A DNA stretch of 64,000 nt from Limnohabitans sp. Rim8 (GTDB lineage Bacteria > Pseudomonadota > Gammaproteobacteria > Burkholderiales > Burkholderiaceae_C). The notes under the pieces were generated by a model that searched no databases, was not told where the DNA came from, and worked only from the letters and a program-made list of their open reading frames with translations. Below are positions 17,702-27,144 of this stretch, piece by piece. The position numbers and the translations under genes were made by a program. Location of the stretch: contig CAMDKK010000001.1 in NCBI GenBank assembly GCA_945901045.1, positions 1 to 64,000 on the forward strand. Direction: 5' to 3'. Position 1 is the stretch's first letter; each line of letters opens with the position of its first letter.

Positions 17702-18997
17702 TTAAGCCACACCATAGACCAAATCTGGAAGCCACAATGTGATGATGGGGAACACTGTCAGTAACAACAGAACTACTAACATCGCACCCAAAAATGGCAG
17801 CACTTCAATGGTGTAGTCTTCCATCGGTACACGCAATACCTGAGAGCTGATGAACATCATTTGCCCCACGGGCGGAGTGATACCCGCAATGGTCAAATTG
17901 GTAATGAGCACGATCCCGAAATGGACGGGATCCACATGCAATTTGAGCAAGATTGGCACGAAGATGGGCGTCAAAATGATCAATGCCGATGTCCCCTCTA
18001 TGGCTGTTCCCAAAACAATCAGCGTCACGTTGATCAGCAACAGCAGATACAAAGGGTCTTGGGTCACAGTAATCAGCCATCCTGCCATTTGAGGTGGAAT
18101 GCGTTGCCAAGCGAGATAAAAACCAAAAGCAGAGGCGGCGCAAATCATCAGCATCACTGAACTGGTGTCTAAAGCCGTTTCTTTCAGCACGCGAGGCAAA
18201 TCTTGCCAACTTAGGCTTCGGTAAGCAAACAGTCCTACGCCAATGGTGTAGATGACGGTCATCGCACCCGCTTCGGTGGGAGTGAAAATTCCATAGCGAA
18301 TGCCCACGATGATGAACACAGGAATTGACAGGGCCCAGATGGATTCTTTGAAAGCCGCCCAGACCGCAGAGTGACCCGCGTAATGATCGCGCAGGGGCAG
18401 ATAGCCCCGTTTTTTGGAAACGTACCAGGTGACCAGCATGAGTGAGGCCGCCAGTAAAAGTCCTGGAATAATGCCGCCAATAAAGAGTCTGCCCACCGAA
18501 ACATCGGCAATGTAGCCATAAATGATCAGACCGATTGAGGGTGGAATCAAAGAGGTGATGATGGCCGCACTCGAGGTGATGACCGCAGCAAAGGCAGGAC
18601 TGTAGCCCGTTCTAACCATCTCCGGTCCCAAGACTTTGGCCAGCATGGCCGCGTCAGCAGAAGAAGAAGCAGTCAAGCCGCCAAGCATGGTTGCCAAAAG
18701 TGTGCACATTTGAGCCAGAGCACCCGTCATATGTCCAACCATGGCATCTGCCAAAGCCAACAGTCTTGAAGTGATGCCAGCCTTGTTCATGATTGCCCCT
18801 GCAAGGACAAAGAACGGAATCGACAAGAGTGGGTAGGAGTCCGTTGCGCTGACCATCTTTTGCGCAAATATTTTCAGGGGTATGCCGTCATCCATCAAAA
18901 AGAAAGACAGAGCTGAGATAGCGATCGCAAAAGAGATTGGCGTCTCCAATGCAAATAAAACCAGCATCAAGATGCCAGGAAACCAGTCAGCCAGCAT
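17702..18997 (-). CDS. dctM: TRAP transporter large permease subunit DctM
   Basis: A 431-residue very hydrophobic membrane protein with about 12 predicted helices, typical of TRAP large permeases (GGLTASSSADAAMLAKVLGPEM and SLIPPSIGLIIYG blocks). It uses the ion gradient to move the substrate delivered by DctP. It overlaps the dctQ gene by 11 nt, so the two are translationally coupled. Confidence 0.93.
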   Translation of the reverse strand: MLADWFPGILMLVLFALETPISFAIAISALSFFLMDDGIPLKIFAQKMVSATDSYPLLSIPFFVLAGAIMNKAGITSRLLALADAMVGHMTGALAQMCTLLATMLGGLTASSSADAAMLAKVLGPEMVRTGYSPAFAAVITSSAAIITSLIPPSIGLIIYGYIADVSVGRLFIGGIIPGLLLAASLMLVTWYVSKKRGYLPLRDHYAGHSAVWAAFKESIWALSIPVFIIVGIRYGIFTPTEAGAMTVIYTIGVGLFAYRSLSWQDLPRVLKETALDTSSVMLMICAASAFGFYLAWQRIPPQMAGWLITVTQDPLYLLLLINVTLIVLGTAIEGTSALIILTPIFVPILLKLHVDPVHFGIVLITNLTIAGITPPVGQMMFISSQVLRVPMEDYTIEVLPFLGAMLVVLLLLTVFPIITLWLPDLVYGVA

Positions 18998-19472
18998 GAG
19001 TTTCCCTTTCAGGGTCTATTTCCCATGTACGACCCCAAACAACCTGCAGATAGCGCAGGATCATTAAGGCAAAACAAAAGGACACTGGCCCATAAAGTAC
19101 GGTCATAGGCAGCCTCAGTACGGGGCTTGGATTACCCCAGGAGCCAATCGCAAACATGGTGCCGTAGACCGCCATAAAGGCGCAAAAGCCCAGGACCAGC
19201 AAGTGGTTCATCCAGCGGATCAAGGTTTGCAAAGTGCTCGGCATGGACTTCACAAGCATGTCAATGGCTGGATGCAGTTTGTACTTGATACAAGCGGTTG
19301 CACCAAAGAAAACCAGCCAAGCAAATGAAAGAGTGGCAATCTCGCTCGCCCAAGCAGCAGGCTGCTCGGTGATGTAGCGTGTGATAACCCCCCAACAAAC
19401 AGAAATGACAACGACGATCAGAGAGCAACTGGCTACGATTTCCTCGAATTGATCAATCAAACGCCTTAACAC
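18987..19472 (-). CDS. dctQ: TRAP transporter small permease subunit DctQ
   Basis: A four-helix inner-membrane protein that partners DctM. The ITRYITEQPAAWASEIATLSF-like block and the FFGATACIKYKLHPAIDML block are typical for DctQ. I prefer the GTG at 19472, which has GGAG six nt upstream and gives 161 residues. The frame stays open further upstream to 19526, but that segment looks like spacer. Confidence 0.85.
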   Translation of the reverse strand: MLRRLIDQFEEIVASCSLIVVVISVCWGVITRYITEQPAAWASEIATLSFAWLVFFGATACIKYKLHPAIDMLVKSMPSTLQTLIRWMNHLLVLGFCAFMAVYGTMFAIGSWGNPSPVLRLPMTVLYGPVSFCFALMILRYLQVVWGRTWEIDPERETHAG

Positions 19473-19555
19473 AGTCACTCCTGTTTCAATAAATAAAAGC
19501 CCTTGCCCATCCAAAGGGGCGGGCAAAGGGCTAAGGGCGTTCGGGCGTTCACGCC

Positions 19556-20533
19556 TTATTTACGTAATGCCGCCATAACTGTGTCGTGAAGGCCTGGGGT
19601 CCACTTGGGAAATGCCTTATAGACCGATGCGGTCACTTTCTGGAATGCAGGCAAATCTACATCGCCCACAAATTGCACGCCTGCGGCCTTGAACTTGTTG
19701 ACATAGTCGTTTTGCAATTCCAGTGTTAAGCGGGTCATTTCATCGCCACCGCGCTTACCCTCTTCAAGCAGGATGCGCTGAACATCCATGGGTAGCTTGC
19801 TGAAGTAGCCGGCATTGATGGGCCACATGGTGAACGCGGTGAAATGGCCCGTCATGGAAATGACCTTTCGAACCTCGTGCAGCTTGGACCCCCACAGTGA
19901 TCCCAAGGGCGCTTCAGCGGCGGTAACTACGTTTTGCTGCAACGCGTTGTAAACCTCTGACCATTGAACGGTGGTCGGACGAGCGCCCATGGCTTTGAAT
20001 GTTTCCAACCACATGGTGTTGGGTGGAACCCGTACCGTCATGCCGGCCATGTCTTCGGGTTTACGCACTGGTTTGTTGGAAATCAAGTGACGTTGGCCAA
20101 AAAAACCATTCGCCATAATCAAGGTAAAGCCTGCTGTTTCTAATTTTTTTTCTGTGGCCTTGTACCAGTCCGAAGCTAAAAGTTTGTTGTAGTCCTTAGG
20201 GTCGCTGATCAGGTAGGGACCGTTCAGAACCCCTATGTCTGGTACAAAGTCAGAGAGGTAGCCTGGATCAGTGATGTTCATCACGTTGGCCCCTTGTCGA
20301 ATCATTTCGTTGACTTCTTTGCCAGATCCCAGTTGCTCACTCGGAAAAACCTGAATCTGGACACGGTTGTTGGTTCGTTGCGCTACGTTTTTAGCGAAGA
20401 ATTCGGCTGCGAGGTGGGCCGGCTCACTTGTTGACAGCGAATGGGCCATCCTGATGCGGATGGTTTCTTGCGCCATAGATTGGCCGCCCAGTGCTGTGGC
20501 CGCAACCAAACTGGTGAAATCACGTCTTTTCAT
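19556..20533 (-). CDS. dctP: TRAP transporter substrate-binding protein DctP
   Basis: A 325-residue periplasmic receptor. The N-terminus MKRRDFTSLVAATALGG is twin-arginine-like and the mature part begins near QETIRIRMAHSLS. Family blocks are PSEQLGSGKEVNEMI, LEGMTVRVPP-like text (MAGMTVRVPPNTMW) and YNALQQNVVTAAEAPLG. The ATG at 20533 follows a good Shine-Dalgarno (CAGGAGAC). The ligand is probably an organic acid, not known. Confidence 0.92.
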   Translation of the reverse strand: MKRRDFTSLVAATALGGQSMAQETIRIRMAHSLSTSEPAHLAAEFFAKNVAQRTNNRVQIQVFPSEQLGSGKEVNEMIRQGANVMNITDPGYLSDFVPDIGVLNGPYLISDPKDYNKLLASDWYKATEKKLETAGFTLIMANGFFGQRHLISNKPVRKPEDMAGMTVRVPPNTMWLETFKAMGARPTTVQWSEVYNALQQNVVTAAEAPLGSLWGSKLHEVRKVISMTGHFTAFTMWPINAGYFSKLPMDVQRILLEEGKRGGDEMTRLTLELQNDYVNKFKAAGVQFVGDVDLPAFQKVTASVYKAFPKWTPGLHDTVMAALRK

Positions 20534-20588
20534 GGTTTGTCTCCTGGTTAAATGTGATGGACTGCTGAAAAAAATAAAGGAATGATTT

Positions 20589-21422
20589 TTAAAGCTTTCG
20601 CTTTTGTGCGCCGGCATACAAAATCGCCAGTTGCCGGTCGATCACCTGCTTGTGCTGTTCGAGCGCAATGTCTGAAAACTCTGCATCTGGAGCGGTTTCA
20701 TGTTCAAAATGATGGTATTCATCTATACCTCTGACCAAGATGGCACTGTCGCGATCTCCTGCTGTCTGACGCACATGTGTCGGCACATAGCGAATGGCAA
20801 AACCGACGCGAGGATGGTCAGATTTGTTAGGCTCAGAGCCATGAAAGATCATCACATGGTGCAGCGACATTTGTCCTGGCTGTAGCTCTATAGCCACCAC
20901 TTCTTCGGGCGAAACCGTGACAGCGATTTCCTGTCCTCTAGAAAGAAGGTTGTCCTCTGCATAAGTATCGATGTGCTGAGCATGTTGGACCTGCGTTCCT
21001 GGTACAACATTCATGCAGCCGGATGCCAATGTACTGGGCGTTAAAGCGACCCAAGCGGTGACCACGTCTATCGAAGATAAACCCCAGTAGTTTCCGTCCT
21101 GATGCCAGGAAACATAGGCTTTGTCGCCTGCATCTTTGGCAAAAAACTGGGAACCCCAGCAGAAGAAATTAGGGCCTATCAGTTGCTCGACAGCGTCAAG
21201 AATTCGCGGATGCCGGATGATTTGATCGGCCCACGGAAGAATCAGATGGGGTTTCTGGTTGTATCGGCCTGCAATTTTTCCGTTCAAATTGATGCGATCG
21301 CGAAAGTCCTGCAGTTTCAGATTGAGGGTTTGAATTTCACCCTGATTTAAAACCTCAATGGGTGAGATGTAACCATCACGGGCATAGTGCTTAACCTGCT
21401 CTTCGGAAAGTACCTGACTCAT
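20589..21422 (-). CDS. Phytanoyl-CoA-dioxygenase-family oxygenase
   Basis: A 277-residue Fe(II)/2-oxoglutarate-dependent oxygenase of the PhyH family. The iron ligands are visible as HxD in SWHQDGNYW (about 109-117) and a distal His in HVMIFHGSEPN; the Arg of GFAIRYVP probably binds 2-oxoglutarate. It is first in the TRAP operon, directly downstream of the intergenic region shared with the IclR gene. It may start catabolism of the imported compound by hydroxylation (inference). Confidence 0.87.
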   Translation of the reverse strand: MSQVLSEEQVKHYARDGYISPIEVLNQGEIQTLNLKLQDFRDRINLNGKIAGRYNQKPHLILPWADQIIRHPRILDAVEQLIGPNFFCWGSQFFAKDAGDKAYVSWHQDGNYWGLSSIDVVTAWVALTPSTLASGCMNVVPGTQVQHAQHIDTYAEDNLLSRGQEIAVTVSPEEVVAIELQPGQMSLHHVMIFHGSEPNKSDHPRVGFAIRYVPTHVRQTAGDRDSAILVRGIDEYHHFEHETAPDAEFSDIALEQHKQVIDRQLAILYAGAQKRKL

Positions 21423-21475
21423 CTCGATGTCCTTTCAAGGATGAAAGTTGAATTTATCTATGGTTTTTTTTATTA

Positions 21476-21535
21476 TTGACACTTGACTCAGATCAAAGAA
21501 AGGGTATTAACCCTAGCATCAAGTCTGAGGGTCAA
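21476..21535. promoter_or_regulatory. Divergent promoter/operator region with nested inverted repeats
   Basis: The 160-nt gap between the divergent phyH-type and iclR genes contains a consensus -35-like TTGACA (21476-21481). An inner inverted repeat AGGGT-ATTA-ACCCT lies at 21501-21514, and an outer imperfect one pairs TTGACTCAGA (21483-21492) with TCTGAGGGTCAA (21524-21535). This is a likely binding site of the adjacent IclR regulator (inference). Confidence 0.5.
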
Positions 21536-21582
21536 AGCCCGCTTGCTGTGCTGTACCTTTAATTTCGTCCTAGACTTGATTC

Positions 21583-22413
21583 ATGGCTTCCATTAAAAAA
21601 TCCTTGGTTTCAAAAAATGACAGTCAAATGCGTGGCATTTCAAGTTATTCTGCGCCCGCCCTTGAAAAGGGGTTGGACATCTTGGAGCAGTTGGCAAGTG
21701 TTAATGAAGGTCAAACCCTCCTTCAATTGGCAGCTCATTTGGGTCGTTCGCCAAGCGAGATATACCGAATGCTGGAAGTATTGGTCGATCGGGGGTATCT
21801 CAAGCGAATAAACGGCACCTTCAGCCTGAGTCTCAAGTTGTTTGAATTAGGAAAGGAGGCTTTGCCTATCCGGGACTTGTCCCAAATTGCTTCATTGCAT
21901 ATGCACGAGGTGGCGCAAAGGACAAGACAGTCTCTGCACTTAAGCATGCATCAAGATCAGAGACTGATTGTTGTCGTGTCAGTCCACACACCTGAACCCT
22001 TGGGTTTCAGCGTCAGACTTGGGTCACATTACCCTTTCAGGCCAGACAGGACTTCTGCACGTGTTCTGACTGCTTTTCAGCCACAAGAGATTGCAAATTT
22101 GATGGTGGAAGAAATGCAGCGAAATGCTTTGCCTGAAAAATTGAATCTGCGTATATTGAAGCCCAGACTCAGGGCAATTCGTGAACGTGGCTATGAGCAA
22201 TCGGAAAGTGACACGGTACCTGGTATCACAGATATGGCATTTCCGATATTTGGCAGCTCACACCCAGGCGCCATTGCTTCTCTGAATATGCCTTACCTCA
22301 AACAACGCGACGCCACGATGTCTCTTGAACAATCTCGTCAAGTTTTGCAATTGGCTTCCCAAAATATTACTGAATTGATGGGAGGTGCAGGTCATCCTCT
22401 AGCGGGCGCTTGA
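21583..22413 (+). CDS. IclR-family transcriptional regulator
   Basis: A 276-residue regulator with an N-terminal winged helix-turn-helix (about 24-85: ALEKGLDILEQLA, LAAHLGRSPSEIYRMLEVLVDRGYL) and a C-terminal effector-binding GAF-like domain (about 100-265). It is divergent from the phytanoyl-dioxygenase/TRAP operon, so that operon is its probable target. Confidence 0.92.
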   Translation: MASIKKSLVSKNDSQMRGISSYSAPALEKGLDILEQLASVNEGQTLLQLAAHLGRSPSEIYRMLEVLVDRGYLKRINGTFSLSLKLFELGKEALPIRDLSQIASLHMHEVAQRTRQSLHLSMHQDQRLIVVVSVHTPEPLGFSVRLGSHYPFRPDRTSARVLTAFQPQEIANLMVEEMQRNALPEKLNLRILKPRLRAIRERGYEQSESDTVPGITDMAFPIFGSSHPGAIASLNMPYLKQRDATMSLEQSRQVLQLASQNITELMGGAGHPLAGA

Positions 22414-22451
22414 TGACGTGGAGTTTGAATCAAGGCCTGAAAAATTTGGTT

Positions 22452-22901
22452 TTATTTGTCGTGTTGTAAATTCAGTGATCGTTTGATAACCACAGGCTTT
22501 CCGCCAAGCTGTTTCTTGCACATCCAATGGGATAACGCCGAATCCAAATGAGTGACATGCCCTGGGAACCATTTGGCCAATTCGTCGACCAATGAAGCGC
22601 CAATGTCTAATCGCCCCTCAGCAAGCAACTCACGAACCTCTGCTACAGACTTCAATACGGCCATGTGTTCATCGATGTGACATTGCCGAGGTGGAAATTG
22701 CGTTTCTTCCATCATTTTATTTTCGGAGTCGAAATGCGCATCTGCAACATCTGCAAATTGATCTAACAGCGGGGGCAGTTCATCAGCTCCCGCATTCTGC
22801 ATTCGTTCAATCATCTCGACAAAGGCATGATGCTCATCGTCCATGGGCTTGAAGCCCACGAGCATGTTATCTGACCATCTGATTTTTTCTGTGGTTGTCA
22901 T
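22452..22901 (-). CDS. Bacteriohemerythrin-type protein
   Basis: A 149-residue stand-alone hemerythrin domain. The di-iron ligand pattern is visible: DDEHHAF, HFDSENKMM (HxxxE), CHIDEH (HxxxH) and GHVTHLD (HxxxxD). It probably binds oxygen or NO in the cytoplasm. It is convergent with the IclR gene. The C-terminus after WMCKKQL is longer than the domain. Confidence 0.88.
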   Translation of the reverse strand: MTTTEKIRWSDNMLVGFKPMDDEHHAFVEMIERMQNAGADELPPLLDQFADVADAHFDSENKMMEETQFPPRQCHIDEHMAVLKSVAEVRELLAEGRLDIGASLVDELAKWFPGHVTHLDSALSHWMCKKQLGGKPVVIKRSLNLQHDK

Positions 22902-22947
22902 TTTGGTAATGTATCAATTTACGAACGATTTAAGGCGCAATAGATTT

Positions 22948-23955
22948 TCATTTTTTTGCAAATCCATATTTGGTCAAAACTTCTTTTTGCTCTTTAACTG
23001 ATCGCTCAGCAAAGGCCTTGAAGGTTTTAGCATCTGTAAACAAAGGCTTTTGCTCCACACCTTGAAGCATTGCAATCACACTGGGTTGTTCCATTGCGAA
23101 TTTAAATGCAGCCTCCAGTGTCAGGGCAACTTGTGGGTCCAAGCCTTTGGGGCCAGCAATACCCCAAAGATTATTGACAGAGATGGCAGAACCAAGTTCC
23201 CGCATGGTTGGTATTTGAGGCCAACTGGGCAAGCGTGCATCTGTCGCGACAGCCAGTATGCGTAATTTTCCACCTTTCACGAGCGCTGCAGTTCCTGCAA
23301 TGGTGTCAACGGTAAAAATGATTTGTCCGCCGAGCAGGGCTTGAATACAGTCTGTAGTGCCTCTGAATGGAACAGGGGTCCATTTCAAATTTTCTTTGGA
23401 TGCGACTTCTTCTACAAACAGATGGGATGTGTTTCCCAATCCAGCTGCAGCACCGTACATCATTTGATTGGGATTTGATCTACCCCAAGCGAGTAAATCT
23501 TTCCATGTTTTGAAAGGGGAGTCTTCCTTGACGACAACGCCAAATGGAATGTCAGTGATCCCAGCCAGGTAATGAAAATCCTGCAAAGGATCAAAGCTGA
23601 CATCCTCAAGGACGGGCGCCCTGAATGCTGTGATGGTCACAGGCGCGATGGTATAGCCATCAGGCGAGGCAATTTTTAAAGCGTTATAAGCCAATGCGCC
23701 ACTGGCGCCAGATCGATTTTCAATCATTAAAGCTTGGCCTAATTTTTTGGAGGCTTCAATCGCGACGGCTCGCATGACCAAATCAATGGCGCCGCCGGCT
23801 GGAAATCCCACCATAACTTTGATGGGTTTAATTGGAAATTTATCTTCCGCTGCAATGGTACTTTTTGAACTAAAAAGAGGGCTTGAAGCAAGCGCTATTT
23901 GGAGAAGAGATCTCCGAGTCACAGTCGATTTATTTTGCGCGTTCACAGAGCTCAT
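22948..23955 (-). CDS. Bug/TctC-family periplasmic receptor
   Basis: A 335-residue tripartite-tricarboxylate-type extracytoplasmic solute receptor. A long twin-arginine-like leader (VTRRSLLQIALASSP) precedes the mature start KPIKVMVGFPAGGAIDLV, the loop signature of Bug proteins. The ENRSGASGALAYNAL and DGYTI blocks follow. It is last in the Rieske-oxygenase run, and no TctA/TctB gene lies nearby. Confidence 0.9.
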   Translation of the reverse strand: MSSVNAQNKSTVTRRSLLQIALASSPLFSSKSTIAAEDKFPIKPIKVMVGFPAGGAIDLVMRAVAIEASKKLGQALMIENRSGASGALAYNALKIASPDGYTIAPVTITAFRAPVLEDVSFDPLQDFHYLAGITDIPFGVVVKEDSPFKTWKDLLAWGRSNPNQMMYGAAAGLGNTSHLFVEEVASKENLKWTPVPFRGTTDCIQALLGGQIIFTVDTIAGTAALVKGGKLRILAVATDARLPSWPQIPTMRELGSAISVNNLWGIAGPKGLDPQVALTLEAAFKFAMEQPSVIAMLQGVEQKPLFTDAKTFKAFAERSVKEQKEVLTKYGFAKK

Positions 23956-23969
23956 AAGTTTGTCTCAAA

Positions 23970-24848
23970 TCATTTTTCTTCAATTTCTTTGATGAATCGT
24001 GTTATCAATTCACCAACGTCATCTTGAGGGCTGCCAATGCTCAAAACAGTGGAGACATGGTTATGGTCTTTAAGCCATATCAGAGGAGGGCTGGTTTGCA
24101 GTGTTTGAGTCAACTGACTGGCCAAAGCCAGTGTCTGCAGCGCCATTCCAGCGGGGTCATATTGTGCAAGTGTTAACAGGCATGGGGTCTTGATACGGGA
24201 GGTAGCCAGGATCGGTGATCTTTCTTCGCACTGTAAAGTGTTGTCGCCGAAATAAGATCTGGCTCCAGGGCTCATTGAGCCACGCGCATCGTAAAAACCA
24301 CTCATGAGAACTGCACCAGAGATATGCCTTGCGGCATGCGCATGAAAATCTTCGCCCGTGAGATAGGTCGCCAAGTGGCAAGCGCCTGCAGATTGACCAA
24401 TGATGTAAATGCGTTGATTTTGAGATCGGTTTTCTTTAAGCCAGTCGACAGCTTTCGCTATGTCTTCGGCCGCTTTAGGCCAGGCAAATTCAGGCGCTAA
24501 CCGGTAGTTCATCAATGCCGTCGCGAAGCCTCGGTCTGCAAAATACTTACCAAGATTGCTGTAGAACTTGTCGTTGATATTTTTGCCACCACCTACAAAT
24601 CCACCACCATGCACATAGAGCAAGATGGGAGATGGGCGTTCGCAGGGGTAAAAATCTAAAACGTTTCGAGGGTGCGAGCCAAATGACAATTCCCGCTGTA
24701 CAGATTGTGTCGATGGAGCTGCCTCCACATAAGGTTCATAAAGCGCTATTGTTCGCTCGAGAATTTCTTCGTTAAAACGGGAACCCATTTCAGCTACACC
24801 CTTCTTCAGGGTGTTAAGAATAGTATCTTTATGACTTGTCTGCACTGT
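23970..24848 (-). CDS. Alpha/beta hydrolase, HSL/kynurenine-formamidase-like esterase
   Basis: An esterase of about 292 residues with oxyanion motif HGGGFVGGG, nucleophile elbow GQSAG, acid in AQYDPAG and His in KDHNHVS. Such hydrolases cleave carboxyl esters or N-formyl groups. The start is uncertain: GTG 24848 (AGGGG upstream) is preferred; GTG 24875 and ATG 24788 are alternatives. It overlaps the end of the upstream Rieske oxygenase gene, which suggests coupled translation. Confidence 0.83.
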   Translation of the reverse strand, partial: TVQTSHKDTILNTLKKGVAEMGSRFNEEILERTIALYEPYVEAAPSTQSVQRELSFGSHPRNVLDFYPCERPSPILLYVHGGGFVGGGKNINDKFYSNLGKYFADRGFATALMNYRLAPEFAWPKAAEDIAKAVDWLKENRSQNQRIYIIGQSAGACHLATYLTGEDFHAHAARHISGAVLMSGFYDARGSMSPGARSYFGDNTLQCEERSPILATSRIKTPCLLTLAQYDPAGMALQTLALASQLTQTLQTSPPLIWLKDHNHVSTVLSIGSPQDDVGELITRFIKEIEEK

Positions 24849-26115
24849 GAAGCCCCTGTTGAGATGCGTGTTCACGCCAATGAGTACCGTCTGGTAGGTC
24901 TATGTCAAAACCAATGACATTGGTCATGTCTTCTAAATTCAAACCAATAGGTTCCTCACCTATTTCTATTTTCTTTAAGCAATCAAGCAAGCGTTTTCGA
25001 AGGCGAACGATGGCGGCATCCGCGGCAACCAAATGCTCTTGAGTTCGGTCGTAAATCGGGCCCATCGACGTAGATATCACGGCATCTTCTTGGGTAATGC
25101 CTTTGAAACCACTCCAATTGAGTTTCTTTTTCATGGCATTGCGATCTTGCCAATACCCGAAATCCCAGTTGGCGACAAATGTGTTGTTTGAGTAAAAACG
25201 TTCCTCGGTCATACCGGACCTTTTTAAGCGCTCTTGCAAATCAAGTTGACGAGTAGCACTGGCATCAATCAGATAACTGGCCGTGTGTTCATCGTCTATC
25301 GGCACATCAAAAACAGTTGTAAAGAAGTCCGGAAATTGAATGACTCGGCCATGTGGCAAAAACAAGGGCACAAGTCTGACGTTATGCCTTGGATTCGGTC
25401 CTCCGACTCGACGGATACTGGCGTAATGAAATCCAAAAGCCGTGTTTTCTATGTCGAGTTTAGGCGACATATCGTCCCAGGCATCACTGACCATGTCATT
25501 CAATTCGGGTGCAGCAATATGCTCTCCCGCTGCAAGCCAGCCAGGGCGCGTGAGATTGCTGTGCAAAATACCGACGTGAGATGAATCTGTGCCACCTTCC
25601 CACATTTGAAGGTAGTTGGCGTTGGTATTGACGCGAAATAAAATGCGATTGGCCTCGGGCACTTCATCCAAAGCAAGGGTTCTGAAAGGTGGTTGTTTTT
25701 CTTTTGGGCCTATGTAAGTCCAAATCAATCCGGATCGTTCAACAACAGGGTAGGCCGGTGCTTTTAATTTTTCGATGTAAGTCGAGTCGGCATTGTTGGA
25801 CATGTCCATGATCGTGCCATCCACAGCAAACTTCCAGCCATGGTAGATGCACCTGATGCCGCCTTCTTCAACACGTCCCAGGGCCATGGAGGCACCACGG
25901 TGCGTACACAGTTCATTAAGTACTCCTACTTTGCCGTGTGTGTCGCGAAACACCACAAAATTCTCACCCAGTAAGCGTGAGCGAAGGGGATCGCAATCAG
26001 GATGGGGTAGTTGTGCTGAAGTGGCTATTGGATGCCAATAACGCCGCATCATCTCCCCCATTGGAGTGCCTGGCCCAACTTGCGTAAGGCGGTCGTTTTC
26101 TTCTCTGCTCAGCAT
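24829..26115 (-). CDS. Rieske non-heme iron oxygenase, alpha subunit (phthalate-dioxygenase-like)
   Basis: A 428-residue aromatic-ring-hydroxylating oxygenase. The Rieske cluster ligands are C70/H72 (CTHRG) and C89/H92 (CIYHGW). The mononuclear iron site is in EGGTDSSHVGILH. The N-terminus (RYWHPIATSAQL) and length match the phthalate 4,5-dioxygenase/vanillate demethylase class, which needs a separate reductase; none is encoded in the window. It is followed by the overlapping esterase gene. Confidence 0.9.
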   Translation of the reverse strand: MLSREENDRLTQVGPGTPMGEMMRRYWHPIATSAQLPHPDCDPLRSRLLGENFVVFRDTHGKVGVLNELCTHRGASMALGRVEEGGIRCIYHGWKFAVDGTIMDMSNNADSTYIEKLKAPAYPVVERSGLIWTYIGPKEKQPPFRTLALDEVPEANRILFRVNTNANYLQMWEGGTDSSHVGILHSNLTRPGWLAAGEHIAAPELNDMVSDAWDDMSPKLDIENTAFGFHYASIRRVGGPNPRHNVRLVPLFLPHGRVIQFPDFFTTVFDVPIDDEHTASYLIDASATRQLDLQERLKRSGMTEERFYSNNTFVANWDFGYWQDRNAMKKKLNWSGFKGITQEDAVISTSMGPIYDRTQEHLVAADAAIVRLRKRLLDCLKKIEIGEEPIGLNLEDMTNVIGFDIDLPDGTHWREHASQQGLHSADKS

Positions 26116-26153
26116 AGACAGCTTTCAAAATGCGTACGTTAAATACGGGACCA

Positions 26154-27125
26154 CTAATCAGCTTTTGCGCCTGAAGTTTTGACAACAGCACGCCAGCGCT
26201 CAGTGTCTTGACTGATGTAGTCTGCAAATTGTTTGGGTGTTCCGCCGCTGAGCACTAAACCTTGAGACGTCAAGGAGTGACGTAAAGCGGGATCAGTCAG
26301 CGCCTTATTGAACTCTATGTTTAATCTCTCGACTACCGCGGCCGGCGTGCCTGAAGGTGTCATGATGCCTTGCCAGCCGACAGCCACATAGTCTTTCAAT
26401 CCGGCTTCGGCCATGGTGGGAATTTGTGGCAGTGTTGGTGCCCGGGTTGATCCTGTATAGGCCAAGGCTCTTAGTTTTCCGGACTTGACATACTGGGATC
26501 CTGTCAGCATGTCATTACAAAGTACCTGAACGTCGCCAGCCAATAGGGCATTCAATGCAGGTGCTGCACCTTTGTAAGGTATGTGTGCGATCGAAATACC
26601 CGCTTGCATTTTGAAGAGCTCGATAGCCAAGTGTGGAAAAGTTCCACTGCCAGCAGAAGCATAGTTCAGGGACTCCGGTTTGGATTTTGCTAATGCGATG
26701 AGCTCTTGGATGGTATTTGCTGGAGTTTTCTCCGAAACCATGATCAGTGAAGGCACATAAGCAAGCAATAGCACGGGTGCCAAAGCTGTTGAAGTGTCGT
26801 AAGGTAACTTGTCGTATAAACTTGGATTTATCGCAATGTTGGTGTTGGCAAATAAAAGGGTATGCCCATCCGGATTTGATTTGGCAACAAAATCGGCCCC
26901 TGCTATGCCACCAGCGCCGGGTTTGTTGTCAACCACAACAGGTTGCCCCATTGACGTTGTGAGCTTCTCACCAAGGGCTCTTGCAAGCAAATCTGCAGAG
27001 CCACCAGGTGGAAATGGAACTACAATTCGAATGGGACGCGTGGGAAAGCTTTGAGCCTGGCTTGTGCTCACCATGGCTAAAAGTAAGGCCACGCTCAGAA
27101 CACACCTCTGAAAGATGGATTTCAT
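26154..27125 (-). CDS. Bug/TctC-family periplasmic receptor
   Basis: A 323-residue solute receptor with a Sec signal peptide (about 1-24, ending TSQAQS) and the Bug signature RIVVPFPPGGSADLLARAL. The second loop is VVDNKPGAGGIAGADFV, followed by PDGHTLLFANTN. It lies between another Bug gene and the Rieske gene, in the same direction; the ligand may be the substrate of the neighbouring oxygenases (inference). Confidence 0.92.
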   Translation of the reverse strand: MKSIFQRCVLSVALLLAMVSTSQAQSFPTRPIRIVVPFPPGGSADLLARALGEKLTTSMGQPVVVDNKPGAGGIAGADFVAKSNPDGHTLLFANTNIAINPSLYDKLPYDTSTALAPVLLLAYVPSLIMVSEKTPANTIQELIALAKSKPESLNYASAGSGTFPHLAIELFKMQAGISIAHIPYKGAAPALNALLAGDVQVLCNDMLTGSQYVKSGKLRALAYTGSTRAPTLPQIPTMAEAGLKDYVAVGWQGIMTPSGTPAAVVERLNIEFNKALTDPALRHSLTSQGLVLSGGTPKQFADYISQDTERWRAVVKTSGAKAD

Positions 27126-27144
27126 TCTTCAGCCTTTAAAAGAG

